A stretch of DNA of 64,000 nt from Porphyridium purpureum (taxonomy: Eukaryota > Rhodophyta > Bangiophyceae > Porphyridiales > Porphyridiaceae): the NCBI GenBank assembly GCA_008690995.1, contig VRMN01000001.1, forward strand, positions 4,092,001 through 4,156,000. The letters are read 5' to 3'. The notes beneath the pieces are model-generated. The model was not told where the DNA came from, ran no database searches, and worked only from the letters and a program-made list of their open reading frames with translations. Positions 1 to 9,800 of the stretch are shown in pieces; the stretch's first letter is position 1, and every line of letters starts with the position of its first letter. The position numbers and the translations under genes were made by a program.

Positions 1-981
1 CTCGCCACACACCCGACGTGAAGACGCGCCCCTGCGTGATTCTACGCCTCTGCGTGCGTCTCACAGTGTGTGTCCAATTTCGCAGTTCGTGTTTCACATA
101 ACAAAGCACGACAAAAAAATACGAAACCAAAGCCGAAGATTAGATTCAATTGCTACGCCAATAAACCAACCAACGATTCCAGCACCCGCGGTACTTTATA
201 GCCATGTAAGCCGCCGCATCGCGCTTCAATTAGCTGCGCAATGTAGTAAAACGTCGACGATTTACTATGATGACAAAGCTGACGTGTGATGGCTGGGTGT
301 TTAAGTGCTTGGAAGGCGTCGTTCGCAAGTACGGTTGGTACGTATGTTTCGGGGGTGTCCCGAAATAGATACACTGCCGGTCATCGGGTACGGGTGTTGA
401 CAATGTTGGAGTAAACCGTGATGGTTTGATATGGGAAGAGAAAAGTGTAAACACGCGTTATTTTGTGGCCAGCTGGAGTAGTGGGCGTTGCGGGTTGCGG
501 TGGATTCCGTTGAAGGGTGTGATTGGGCGGTGATGTTTTATTAGGACATGTTCGAGCTGCGGCAAGTGCTGACACTGGATGTTGAAATGCGGATGATGTG
601 GCACGCACACTTTGAACCGAAGCGGCTGAGGAGGACAAGGAGAGCCACATGCGGAGCGGCTTGATGCATCAGATGTGGCCTGAATGGCTGATGGCGTCGT
701 TGGAGTAGACGGCATATTGGCGCATGGCGGTTGCCGCGTGGTACGCAGCGCAGCACGCAGAGACCTGGTGGAGTGAGCTTTGCTGAACGAGGTTGAGACG
801 CCACGCCACACGGCGGCCGGCGGCGAGATGAGAAAGCGACCCGAGCAAAGCAACGTGACGTCGTCAAGGCGCAAACCGAACGGCGTCTTGTACACTCTTG
901 AAACCAAAGAAGGAAAAAAAAAGAACCAGATGCCGTGATCCACAAGAATGTCGTATTTATACCATAACTTACAGACGCATT
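1..981. other. Intergenic, no supported gene
   Basis: No reading frame here has recognisable domains or convincing composition. The longer minus-strand frames run into the nitrate transporter gene in a different frame and look like shadows. The stretch probably holds the transporter 3' flank and the flank of a gene outside the window. Confidence 0.5.
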
Positions 982-2547
982 CTACTCGCGGTCGGACACA
1001 GACACTGAGCTCGACCTGCGCGCGTCGCTCTCCAGCAGCTCGTCGTCGATGGTCTTGGCTGGCGCCGCCGCCGTCTGGGTGTCCACCACCTTGAGCGGGC
1101 CGACGCCCAGCGGGATCACAAGGCACGCAATGCCGCACACAATGCAGCCCAGGATCAACATGGCGTCCGGCTTCTTTTCTGGGCCGTACGAAAAGAGCAG
1201 GCCCAGCGTCACAGCACCCACGTTTCCGCCGGCGCCAACAATGCCAGAGATCGCGCCCGTGCATGTCGGGTCCACGTACGGCACCACGCCAAACGTCGCA
1301 CCCTCGGCCATCTGCACACACGACGAAAACAGAATCAGCAGCGGGATGGCCGCGCCCAGAGAAGTCACGCGCGAGAACCCAATCAGGAACAGACCTTCGA
1401 TCAGCTCGGTCAGGAAGAACACAAGTAGGCGCCCCTTCATGCCAAAGCGCTTGCTCATAAAGTCAGAGCTGATGCCGCCCAGCGAGCGCGCAAACAGGTT
1501 CATCAGGCCAAATAGCGAGGCAATCAGGCCGGCGGTGCCCTGGTTCACGCCAAACTCGTCCTGGAAGTACGACGACAGGTTGGCGTTCATGATCAGCTCC
1601 ACACCAAAGCAGCCGGCGTACAGCGCAAACAGGATCCACGAGCGTACGTTCAGCGACGCGCGCTTCATTGACTTGAGCGCATCCGTCTTCTGCAGCGCAC
1701 CGGACGCGTGCAGGTCCTTGTACTGGCCATCGGGCAAGTCTTGCGAGAAAAAGTACAGGCACAAGCCGATTGCCACGCACATCGTGCCTGGGATCACCAT
1801 CACCACGCGCCACGCCTTGTCGTCATTGAGGCCAAACGCCTTCATCAGGTTGAAGAACTGCGGCATCAGCGCGTTGGTCACGCCACCGCCCAGGTTGCCC
1901 CATCCGGCAGACGTCGCGTTCGCCGTGCCCACGATCACCGGCGAAAACATCTGCGTAGTCCAGAACTGCGTGATCACAAACGTCGCTCCCAGGAAGCCAA
2001 CGAAGAAGCGCGCCGTGCAGAAAGACGCATAGTTGAAGGCAGTCCCAATCAGGTACACGGGCAGCGAAAAGACCGTCATGAGCGCCGCGAACGGAACGCG
2101 CGACCCAAACCGGTCGCAGCTCGGGCCGATGATCAGGCGCATTAGCACCGTGCCAGACACCGCAATCACATTCGAGTTTCCAATCGCCGTCTTGTTGGGC
2201 GTGTTTGTTTCCGTGTTCCAGAGGCCCAGCTCCGTGGACTGGCGGATCGTCGTCATCAGTGGCGACACCGCGAACCAGCCAAAGAACGCCGTGAAGAACG
2301 CCGACCACGCGAAGAAAAAGGCGCGCATGTGCGGCTTGTCAAAGCGCCACGGCTCCAGCTTCATGGCGCGGTGCTTCTCGTCCACCGGCAGGCGGAACAG
2401 CCTCTCGCCGGTCTCTGGGTCAATGGGCTGCGGCCCATACTTTTCATCGTCCACGAACGCCCCAGTCGAGCCCACACGCTCGTTCACGTCTACATCCGGC
2501 GCCATTGTGACCGTCGGCGCGGAGTCAGCCTGATTCTCGCTATCCAT
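982..2547 (-). CDS. NRT2: NRT2-type high-affinity nitrate/nitrite transporter
   Basis: 521 residues, ATG start, single frame. This is a major facilitator superfamily protein of the nitrate/nitrite porter (NNP) family, expected in the plasma membrane, importing nitrate with protons. A roughly 75-residue hydrophilic N-terminus precedes about twelve hydrophobic segments. Two glycine-rich NNP signatures are visible: AGWGNLGGG near residues 213-221, and an AGGNVGA segment near residue 437. The MFS loop motif DRFGSR is also present. The C-terminus is short, acidic and serine-rich. It is divergent from nitrate reductase with about 1 kb between the two starts, which supports a nitrate-assimilation role and shared control. 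NRT2 is the family name; a nitrite-preferring paralogue cannot be excluded. Confidence 0.93.
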   Translation of the reverse strand: MDSENQADSAPTVTMAPDVDVNERVGSTGAFVDDEKYGPQPIDPETGERLFRLPVDEKHRAMKLEPWRFDKPHMRAFFFAWSAFFTAFFGWFAVSPLMTTIRQSTELGLWNTETNTPNKTAIGNSNVIAVSGTVLMRLIIGPSCDRFGSRVPFAALMTVFSLPVYLIGTAFNYASFCTARFFVGFLGATFVITQFWTTQMFSPVIVGTANATSAGWGNLGGGVTNALMPQFFNLMKAFGLNDDKAWRVVMVIPGTMCVAIGLCLYFFSQDLPDGQYKDLHASGALQKTDALKSMKRASLNVRSWILFALYAGCFGVELIMNANLSSYFQDEFGVNQGTAGLIASLFGLMNLFARSLGGISSDFMSKRFGMKGRLLVFFLTELIEGLFLIGFSRVTSLGAAIPLLILFSSCVQMAEGATFGVVPYVDPTCTGAISGIVGAGGNVGAVTLGLLFSYGPEKKPDAMLILGCIVCGIACLVIPLGVGPLKVVDTQTAAAPAKTIDDELLESDARRSSSVSVSDRE

Positions 2548-3545
2548 GCTTGCAAATGTGTGCGGGTCCTTGTCCAGTAATCTTCTCCTGCTCCTTCTCT
2601 TGCTCTTCTTCCTTCTCCACCCTTGAGCTTCTACTTCTGCCAGTCTGCCATGTGCCTCTTCACCAGCTGCCGGACCAGCCTGTTATATAGACGTGCTCGA
2701 GTCGCTCGGTGGCGACACGTTGCCTTGCGCCCCAGCGGTTACCTCGCGAGCGCTCGCGCGAGTGCGTGCCCGCGCACGTCACCCTTTCACAAGCCCGCAA
2801 TGCTTAGATGAGACGGCCACCGCTCAAAACGCCATCACCACCACGATCACGTGTGTCAACTCGACAGCACGCATCTATCCCATTCATTCATCACCCACTC
2901 ACAAAAATCCCCCTCTTCCCAGTTCAAACCTCGCGTCTCCCCCTTCCGTGAAAACCCAAAAAAAAACCCATCACCAAAAAAAATAAAAAACGCCTTTAAC
3001 CGCGTGCGACTTTTTGTGACTTCGTTTTTTTGGTCGCTTGTTTTTTGTTTTCTGTTTTCATATCGCGAGCGTTACGCGGGTGCAGTCGACAGCGGGCTGC
3101 GTCGCGCGATGCCGGTGGTTGGGCTGGCGCGATGCCGAACAGATGGCGAGCGCGGGTGTGGCATGTGCAGCGGTGGCGGCGGGATGAGGTGTGTGGTCTA
3201 TCGCGCGAGCGCGCAAGAAACGCCTGGGCCAGCGCGTGGCGGAGGGGAAAGCGCAACGGCGTATGGCCGCACCGCGCGACAACTGGACAAGCCGGGAGCG
3301 CGCGGTGGGTGGGTGATGGGGATGGGAGTTGTTTGGGGCGAACACACAAGATAACGTGGTCGACGCTGCGCGAGGCCTATGTAGTTTTTCTCTCTCCAGT
3401 TGGGTTATTTAACGAGAGTTTGGGTGGGTACCTAGTGGTCGGCACGGCGTGGGTACGAGAGGCGTGGAGAGAGGACGGGCGAGAGCAGCAAGGTTTTCCG
3501 AAAAGGGGTCAGCTTGCGCAAGACTCACGCGCACGACGGTATTGT
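2548..3545. promoter_or_regulatory. Divergent NRT2 / nitrate reductase promoter region
   Basis: About 1 kb separates the two divergent nitrate genes. The NRT2 side, 2575-2640, is pyrimidine-rich on the plus strand and so purine-rich in the NRT2 transcript. An A-rich patch lies at about 2957-2996. A TATA-like TTATTTAA lies at 3405-3412, about 135 bases before the reductase ATG. The reductase frame stays open back to 3030, but that extension is Arg/Trp-rich and unlike any reductase N-terminus. No binding site for a nitrogen regulator was identified. Confidence 0.55.
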
Positions 3546-6227
3546 ATGGCCACGGCGGCTCCGTTTATGATGACTGAAAGTCGGCGAACGTCGTCGCTGG
3601 ATTCGCTGACAGACAGCAAGGGGCCGGCGGGTGTCAATGTAAAGCACGATGCGACCACGATACTCGAGTCGGTGCCAACGCCCATCGACTTGTACACAGT
3701 GCCGGGTGACGCTGAGAAGACCCGCACCAACGTGCTGGCAGCGCTTCATGCCGACTATCGGCCCGGTGGACTCGGGCCGCAGCACGTGGAGACAGAGGTG
3801 CTGGATGTGGACAAGAGCACCCCGGACGCGTGGGTACCGCGCTCCAAGGAGCTCATCCGCCTGACGGGAAAGCACCCGTTCAACTGCGAACCAGAGATCG
3901 GGCTGCTGCTGGACCAGGGCTTCTTCACGCCGCCGTCCATCCACTATATTCGCAACCACGGCTATGCAATGAAGGACATTAGCTGGGAGACACACGAGCT
4001 GGACATTGGCGGACTTGTGGCCAAGCCCATCACGCTGTCGATGGACGAGCTTGCCGCGATGCCGTCTGTGTCGCTGCCCGTGTCGCTAGTGTGCGCCGGG
4101 AACCGCCGCAAGGAGCAGAATATGACCAAGCAAACCATTGGCTTCAGCTGGGGCCCGTGCGCGGTAGGCACGCATATTTGGACCGGCGTGCGGCTGCGAG
4201 ATCTGCTGCTTGCAACTGGCGTGGACTTGAGCAAGGCCAAACACGTATGCTTTGTGGGTGCCGAGGACCTGCCCAAGGGCAAGTACGGCACATCGATCCC
4301 CATCTCACTGGCCATGGATGTGTTTGGCGAGGTGATGATCGCGTATGAAAACAATGGCATGCGCCTAACCACGGACCATGGGTTCCCCGTGCGTGTCATT
4401 ATTCCTGGCTGGATTGGAGGGCGGATGGTCAAGTGGCTCAAGCAGATTATAGTCTCGGAGGAGCCGTCTGACAACTACTACCACTTTTTCGACAACCGCA
4501 TCATGCCGCCCCACGTCACTGCCGAGCTGGCGGAGAAGGAAGGCTGGTGGACGCGCCCCGAGTATTTATTCAACGAGCTGAACATCAACTCGGCGATTGG
4601 CTCGCCGAACCACGACGAGCGGCTGGACTTGAGCGCCGGTAGCAAGAAGTACACCATGCGCGGGTACGCGTACTCTGGTGGTGGGCGCAAGGTCACGCGC
4701 GTGGAGGTTTCGCTGAATGGCGGCAAGACGTGGGAGCTCGCCGCCGTGGACCGGCCGGAGGAGAAGTTTAGTCACACAGCCAAGTTTGGGCGCTTCTACT
4801 GCTGGGCGTTCTGGACCTTGGAGGTTGACACGTTCCGGTTTTTGGAGAGCGCCATTGGACCCGGAGAGGTCATGTGCCGAGCATGGGACGAGTCAAACAA
4901 CACGCAGCCTGCTGCCCTCACGTGGAACCTGATGGGCATGGGGAACAACCCGCATTTTCGCGTCAAGATCCACCCGGAGCGAACCAAGGCTGGCTTCAGC
5001 CTGCGCTTTGAGCATCCGACCGTAGCTGGCCCAACCAAGGGTGGTTGGATGAATCCGCTGGACTCAGAGGAGCTCCAGGCAGCGACCAAGTTGATTGCGG
5101 AGCAAAAGGAAAAGGCGCGCACGGCGGCGCGCGCGACCAAGGACCCGTCCAAGACGTACTTCAAGTGGGACGAGATTCGCAAGCACGACAATGAAGAATC
5201 GGCGTGGATTGTAGTGCACGAGAAGGTGTACGACTGCACGCCATTTCTGGCGGACCATCCAGGCGGCGGCTCGTCGATTGTGATGAACGCTGGCGCAGAC
5301 TCGACCGAGGAGTTTGACGCAATCCATTCGTCAAAGGCGCAAGAGATGCTCAAGGATTACTACATTGGCGAGCTGGATGCGGACGCGGAGGGCGAAGAAT
5401 CCGCGACCGACAGCGTTGAGGAGGCCGAGGTTCTGATCGCGCTGGACCCCAAGAAAAAGGTCGCGGTGCGTCTCGTCTCTTCGGAAAAGCTCACGCACAA
5501 TACGCGGCGCTTGCGCTTTGCGCTGCCGACTGAGAAGCACTTGCTTGGACTTCCGACAGGATTCCACATGCTGCTGAGTGCCAAGGTGGACGGCAAGCTG
5601 GTGATGCGTGCGTACACACCCACGACTTGCAACAGCACGGTGGGCTACTTTGAGCTTGTGGTCAAGATTTATTTTGCAAACGAGCACCCCAAGTTCCCGA
5701 ATGGCGGCGTTTTCTCGCAGTATCTGAACGCGCTCAACGTGGGTGACACGGTCGACATCAAGGGGCCCATTGGTCATGTGGAATACAAGCGTCACGGCCA
5801 CATGATCATCCACGGAGCGAAGCGTGGCGTGAAGCAACTCGGCTTTATCTGTGGCGGCTCTGGCATTACGCCGGCGTATCAAATCATCCAGCAGATTCTC
5901 ACGGACAAGACGGACGCGACGGAGCTCTTTCTGCTGTACGCCAACAACTCGCCGAGCGACATTCTGCTGAAGACCGAGCTGGACGCGTGGGCCAGAGAGC
6001 ACGCGAATTTCCACCTGTACTACACTGTGTCCAGAGTGCCCGACGGCGAGTGCTGGGAGTATGGCGTGGGATACATCACCGAGGACATGATCCGCGAGCG
6101 GCTGCCGGCACCCGGCGGCTGCGAGGCGTACATTGGTCTATGCGGGCCGCCGTCCATGATCAACTTGGCCTGCTTGCCGAACCTCGCCAAGGTAGGCCAC
6201 GCGCCAGAAACCTACGGCACGTTCTAA
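3546..6227 (+). CDS. NR: Assimilatory nitrate reductase (NAD(P)H), eukaryotic type
   Basis: 893 residues from the ATG at 3546, the usual size for plant and algal nitrate reductase (about 860-920). It reduces nitrate to nitrite in the cytosol. Domains in order: molybdopterin (sulfite-oxidase-like) domain with VCAGNRR, the Mo-ligand cysteine being C183; dimerisation domain; cytochrome b5 domain with heme-ligand histidines H571 (HPGG) and H594 (IHSS); FAD domain with RAYTP at 688-692; NAD(P)H domain with CGGSGITP from 769 and CGPPSM from 866. The C-terminus ends in the usual aromatic Phe. All cofactor motifs looked for are present, so it looks functional. The start was chosen because upstream codons lack similarity to the family. 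Its neighbour is the divergent nitrate transporter. Confidence 0.96.
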   Translation: MATAAPFMMTESRRTSSLDSLTDSKGPAGVNVKHDATTILESVPTPIDLYTVPGDAEKTRTNVLAALHADYRPGGLGPQHVETEVLDVDKSTPDAWVPRSKELIRLTGKHPFNCEPEIGLLLDQGFFTPPSIHYIRNHGYAMKDISWETHELDIGGLVAKPITLSMDELAAMPSVSLPVSLVCAGNRRKEQNMTKQTIGFSWGPCAVGTHIWTGVRLRDLLLATGVDLSKAKHVCFVGAEDLPKGKYGTSIPISLAMDVFGEVMIAYENNGMRLTTDHGFPVRVIIPGWIGGRMVKWLKQIIVSEEPSDNYYHFFDNRIMPPHVTAELAEKEGWWTRPEYLFNELNINSAIGSPNHDERLDLSAGSKKYTMRGYAYSGGGRKVTRVEVSLNGGKTWELAAVDRPEEKFSHTAKFGRFYCWAFWTLEVDTFRFLESAIGPGEVMCRAWDESNNTQPAALTWNLMGMGNNPHFRVKIHPERTKAGFSLRFEHPTVAGPTKGGWMNPLDSEELQAATKLIAEQKEKARTAARATKDPSKTYFKWDEIRKHDNEESAWIVVHEKVYDCTPFLADHPGGGSSIVMNAGADSTEEFDAIHSSKAQEMLKDYYIGELDADAEGEESATDSVEEAEVLIALDPKKKVAVRLVSSEKLTHNTRRLRFALPTEKHLLGLPTGFHMLLSAKVDGKLVMRAYTPTTCNSTVGYFELVVKIYFANEHPKFPNGGVFSQYLNALNVGDTVDIKGPIGHVEYKRHGHMIIHGAKRGVKQLGFICGGSGITPAYQIIQQILTDKTDATELFLLYANNSPSDILLKTELDAWAREHANFHLYYTVSRVPDGECWEYGVGYITEDMIRERLPAPGGCEAYIGLCGPPSMINLACLPNLAKVGHAPETYGTF

Positions 6228-6890
6228 ATGTCATCTATCTGCCTATATATTATATATTAAGTGATGGTTTTGTATTCCGTGCCCTTTTTTCCACATGCAC
6301 CTTGACACGATGCTTCAACGCATCGACCCCGTGCCTCTTCCTCTTCCACTTCTATCTCCATGCATCTCTTCAACCACGGCACTGTACCTCCCCCACCCAC
6401 GCACACACCACAACAGTACCCTACCGAACTTGAAACCGCACCGTGATCGCGTTTTGCTGTTTGATGCCGCGTGCTCGCGCGTGCTGGAGCGTCGCCAAAA
6501 ATGATAAAAACAACGCATTTCAATCATTTCAATCCGAGCCTGCGTTTGAAAAAAAACACAACAAACAAACCAAAAACAAAAAACAAAACGCCAAAAATAC
6601 AGGAAAGAAGGAACACGAAGACGAAAAAAAGGACAAAACGCAATAACCCACACCAAACGAGTGGAAGAAAGAAGGGAAAAAAAAAAAAAAACTAAAACTA
6701 CAGAAGAACATTTTCAAACGTGCGAGCGCGAGCGCATGGTGATTGGTAAGCGGCGACGTGCGTGAAAAGGAAGCGGGCGGGGAGGGAGGGAGAATTGTGT
6801 GGGAGAGGAGTGTTGAGGGACGGGAAGGGTGGGAGAGAGGTGGGGAGGTGAAGGAAGATTGGGACTGGTGTTGGGAGGAGGTGTGGGGTT
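6228..6890. other. Nitrate reductase 3' flank and G-rich leader of next gene
   Basis: An AT-rich patch (about 6244-6260) follows the reductase stop. A CA/A-rich stretch with an A-run near 6680 comes next. From about 6770 to 6950 the plus strand is strongly G/purine-rich with many GGG and GGGG runs, so G-quadruplex formation in DNA or the transcript is possible. An ATG at 6736 is followed ten bases later by a GTAAG donor-like site (6746-6750). No independent gene is seen. Confidence 0.45.
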
Positions 6891-9800
6891 GTGTGTAAGG
6901 GGGTTGGAGGGGGAGGGGAGTGGTGGAGGGGGAAGGATGGGCGATGCGGTGCTTGGGTTTGTGCCCAGCGCCGGCAGCGTGGTGCTGGCTGGCAACCGGC
7001 ATCTGAGGGACGACGGCGGCGGCAATGCGCGCGCCGCGGCGCCGCGGCCAGGGCGCGCGTCGTGCAGTTCGATAAGCCGACCCGCGATCCAGAGCCCACG
7101 GAGCTGGATCCGAACGACCCCAAGGCAAAGCAGGCCGCGATCCACCGCGCGCCAAAGTCGTTTGAGGAGTACCTCAAGGAGCGCGCCGCAAAGGAGGCCG
7201 CGGCGAAAGGAGGCGCAAACGCAGCGGCATCGTCGGCATCGACAGCGCCGCTGCAAAGTACGGGCCGGAATCCAGCTGTGCAGTCTTCGCCGCCGCCGCC
7301 GCCAGCGCCAGCGCCAGCGCCAGCTTCCCGCGCGTCAGGCGGTGGCTTGTACGAAGAATACATGAAGAAACGTTCGAGCGGAGGCGCCAGTCCAGTGAAA
7401 CCGTCCGCGCCGTCATCCAATGCACCTGTGGCGCCCGTCACTGGCGGAAGCTCCTACGAATCAAGCACACGTGCTCGAGCAGCCGAGAACAAGTCGGCAG
7501 CGATGCCGCCACCGTCAGCGGCAGATCTGGCACCCACGGGACCTCCAGCGCCTCCTGCTGGAGGACTATTCGAATCGTACATGCGTGAGAGAGCGAAGAA
7601 GGAAAAGCCAGGCGCGGCACAGTCAAGACAACCGGCAGAACCGTCCACACCACCTGCCTCGGGAGGCTTGTTTGAGTCGTACATGGCGTCGCGACAGGCA
7701 AGGGAAGGGTCAGGCCCTGCGCAAGCTCCAGCACCCTCGGCAAAGTCGGCCGCCGCGGCGACCAATTACGCAGACTACATGAAGAGCCGTACCGATGGCG
7801 TCCGGCAGAACCCTGTCGCTCCTCCCGCCGCGCCAGCACCGAAGAAGTCAGACGCGTCAACACCAGTGGGAGGCAGTCTGTATGACTCGTACATGCGCGA
7901 TCGGGCCAGGAAGGAAACGACGGTTCCACAAGCGGCTGCTCCCAGTGCACAGAGGAAAGACCAGGGGAGCCCCAGTGCAACTAGTCTGTTTGATTCTTAC
8001 ATGGCATCGCGAAAAGAGAACCCAGCAGCATCGGCACCGCCTAGGTCGCCCGCAAAGCCGTCAACTGGTGCGGCGCAGCCGACATCGTACACGGAATACA
8101 TGAAGAGCCGGACGGATGGAGTCAAGCCGCACGCAGTAGCACCGCCGTCTGCTCCGATGTCAAGCACTCCGGAGCCAATAGCTCCTGCAGGCGGAAGCCT
8201 GTATGATTCGTACATGCGTGAGCGCGCTCGCAAGGAGGGCAAAGGCTCAAGTACGGGGGCACCCGCGCAAGTGCCCCAGGGAACGGAATCTAAAGTTGCA
8301 CCGCGCGAAGGCAGTAGCACGAGTCTTTTCGATTCATACATGGCAAAGCGAAAAGACAAGGGTGACGTCGGGCTGCGGCCCTCTAGCGCGCCTGTCGCGG
8401 TCCCGAAACCTGCGACGCCCGCAGTGACCAACTATGCGGACTATATGAAGACGCGCAAGGATGGTGTGAAGGAATTGCCCAGATCTGCTGCGGCTCCGCA
8501 ACAGCTCGAAAAGGTCGCACCAATCGGTGGCGCCTTGTTTGACGAGTATATGCAAAAGAGAAAGTCGAAGGAGGCATCCTCGCAAACCTCAACTGTACCC
8601 CAAGCGCCGAATAAGCCATCCGCCCCCGCCAATAAGAGCAGTGTCGAAGACGTCAAGGTCCGATCAGACACAAGCCGTCAAAGCAAAGCGGTGACGCCAA
8701 CACCACTGGACGCACCGGATAAGCTCAAGGCCGCGAGTCCAGTGGACAGTGGTTCGCTGTTCGAATCGTACCTGCGTGAGAGAAAAGCGAAAGAGTCAAA
8801 ATCTGTGTCTTCCTCAAGTAAGCCCGCAGCGCCGAGCAAGCCTGCCGGGCCTCCGGCCACGAACTATGCGGATTACATGAAGACGCGCACAGATGGAGTC
8901 AAAGAGAACCCTGTGAAACCGGGAGCAAAGCTGGAATCAGAGGCACCGGCCGTACCAATCAGCGGTGATTTGTTCGAGTCATACATGCGGGACAGAAAGG
9001 CGAAGGAAGCGCGCACACCACCGCCGTCAAGTAAGTCCTCGGCGGCGGCGCCCAAACGCTCGTCGCCGGGAGCCACAAACTATGCGGATTACATGAAAAC
9101 ACGCACGGACGGCGTCAAGGAGAATCCAAAGACGCCGGTAGCGCCGCAAGAGCCGGAGGTACCGACCGCGCCTGCTGGTGGAGCGCTGTTTGATTCGTAC
9201 ATGCGTGAACGGGAAGCCAAGGAATCGCTGTCTTCGGAGAGTTTCACGAGAAGCTCCTCGTTTGAGGAGTTTCGGCAGAGGAAAGCGCCGAGTTCTTCCC
9301 CGGCTCGCGAGCCGGTAGAGGAGAAGGTCGCTGAAACGAAGGAGGTAGCTCCGAAAGCGCCCGAGGAGCCCATGTCGAAATCAAGCTACAAGCGCAGCGC
9401 ATCGTTCCAGGAGTATTTGAAGCAGCGCGAAAACGCTGCGGTTGAAGAGTACAAGCAGCAGCAAGGCAAGAAGGATGTGAAAGCTTCCAGTGACATCAAG
9501 CCAGCGGGTGCGAAGCTGAGTAAAACTACTGCCAAGCCGACAGGTAAGGCGGCTGCCAAGTCGTCCGAAGCCGCTGTGGACGCATCCAAACCGGCAGCCG
9601 ACGCATCTAAGCCGGCAGCCGACGCATCGAAACCGGCAGCTGGTGCATCCAAACCGGCAACTGGTGCATCTAAACCGGCAGCTGACGTATCTAAACCGGC
9701 AACTGGTGCATCCAAACCGGCAGTCGACGCATCCAAAGCGGCAGCCGACGTATCCAAACCGGCAGCTGGTGCATCCAAACCGGCAGTCGGTGCAGCTAAA

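Noticed and set aside
458-1321. 287-codon minus-strand frame across the NRT2 C-terminal region
   Set aside because: It overlaps the transporter gene in another frame, has Arg/Cys/His-rich shadow composition and no domain.
3030-3545. N-terminal extension of nitrate reductase by 172 codons
   Set aside because: It begins at an ATG far upstream but is Arg/Trp/Gly-rich and unlike reductase N-termini. The ATG at 3546 gives the normal family length.
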